64,000 nucleotides of DNA, taken from NCBI GenBank assembly GCA_024803745.1, contig JANJXV010000004.1, positions 56,897,858 through 56,961,857 on the forward strand, written 5' to 3'; not shown here. How positions within the stretch are numbered: the first letter of the stretch is position 1. Below are more notes on the stretch, generated by a model. It was not told the origin of the DNA. It did not search any database and saw nothing but the letters and a program-made list of their open reading frames with translations. This DNA is from Megascapheus bottae. Its lineage: Eukaryota; Chordata; Mammalia; Rodentia; Geomyidae.

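Noticed and set aside
63698..63958. Plus-strand frame over exon 1
   Set aside because: Antisense shadow of the GC-rich NT5E exon 1.
63182..63976. 264-codon open frame starting at GTG 63976
   Set aside because: Its first 103 codons are NT5E exon 1; the rest is intron read-through beyond the donor at 63667. The start is an internal Val codon.

Overview
This is a vertebrate nuclear locus, not a microbial one. It has one split gene with GT-AG introns, heavily interspersed retroelements, no dense ORFs and no operons. The gene is NT5E (ecto-5'-nucleotidase, CD73), read on the minus strand. All nine coding exons can be located. Exon 1 lies at the right edge (63668-64000), exon 9 with the stop codon and 3' UTR at the left (2520-2683; UTR down to about 880-1050). 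Joined, they give 573 codons against 574 in human CD73. The initiator ATG lies just past the right edge: the last three bases of the window are codon 2 (Cys). The promoter and 5' UTR are therefore outside the window.

Organism: the two dominant repeats are a composite SINE with a 7SL/B1-like head and tRNA-like tail (called 'Geo' here) and a tRNA/ID-like SINE (called 'IDL' here). They match, from memory, the SINEs described from Geomyoidea (kangaroo rats, pocket mice, pocket gophers). With rodent B1 remnants and rodent-style L1 3' ends, this suggests a heteromyid/geomyoid rodent such as Dipodomys or Perognathus. The species is inference. In repeat entries '+' and '-' give the orientation of the element.

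Layout from left to right: flank with two Geo SINEs (1-870); NT5E 3' UTR and exon 9 (about 880-2683); intron 8 (2684-9859), holding L1 pieces and a decayed class-I (gamma-type) endogenous retrovirus with two LTRs, leader, gag-like and env-like remnants but no visible pol; exons 8, 7, 6, 5 and 4 (9860-18206) separated by SINE-filled introns; intron 3 (22 kb, 18207-40213), with an unidentified retrocopy, L1 tails, an LTR with a primer-site-like sequence, an L1 nested in an older L1, an RPL29 processed pseudogene and a solo LTR that split a SINE; exon 3 (40214-40402); intron 2 with a head-to-head inverted SINE pair; exon 2 (42613-42835); intron 1 (20.8 kb), SINE- and microsatellite-rich; GC-rich exon 1.

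The protein is a secreted-pathway, GPI-anchored ectoenzyme that hydrolyses extracellular AMP to adenosine. All seven metal ligands, the four human N-glycosylation sites, eight disulfide cysteines and the GPI omega serine are preserved. Two differences from human stand out: a Tyr at the adenine-stacking Phe500 position, and an extra NxT sequon in exon 2. I saw no novel multi-gene system. The novelty lies in the retroelement history and small coding or UTR changes.
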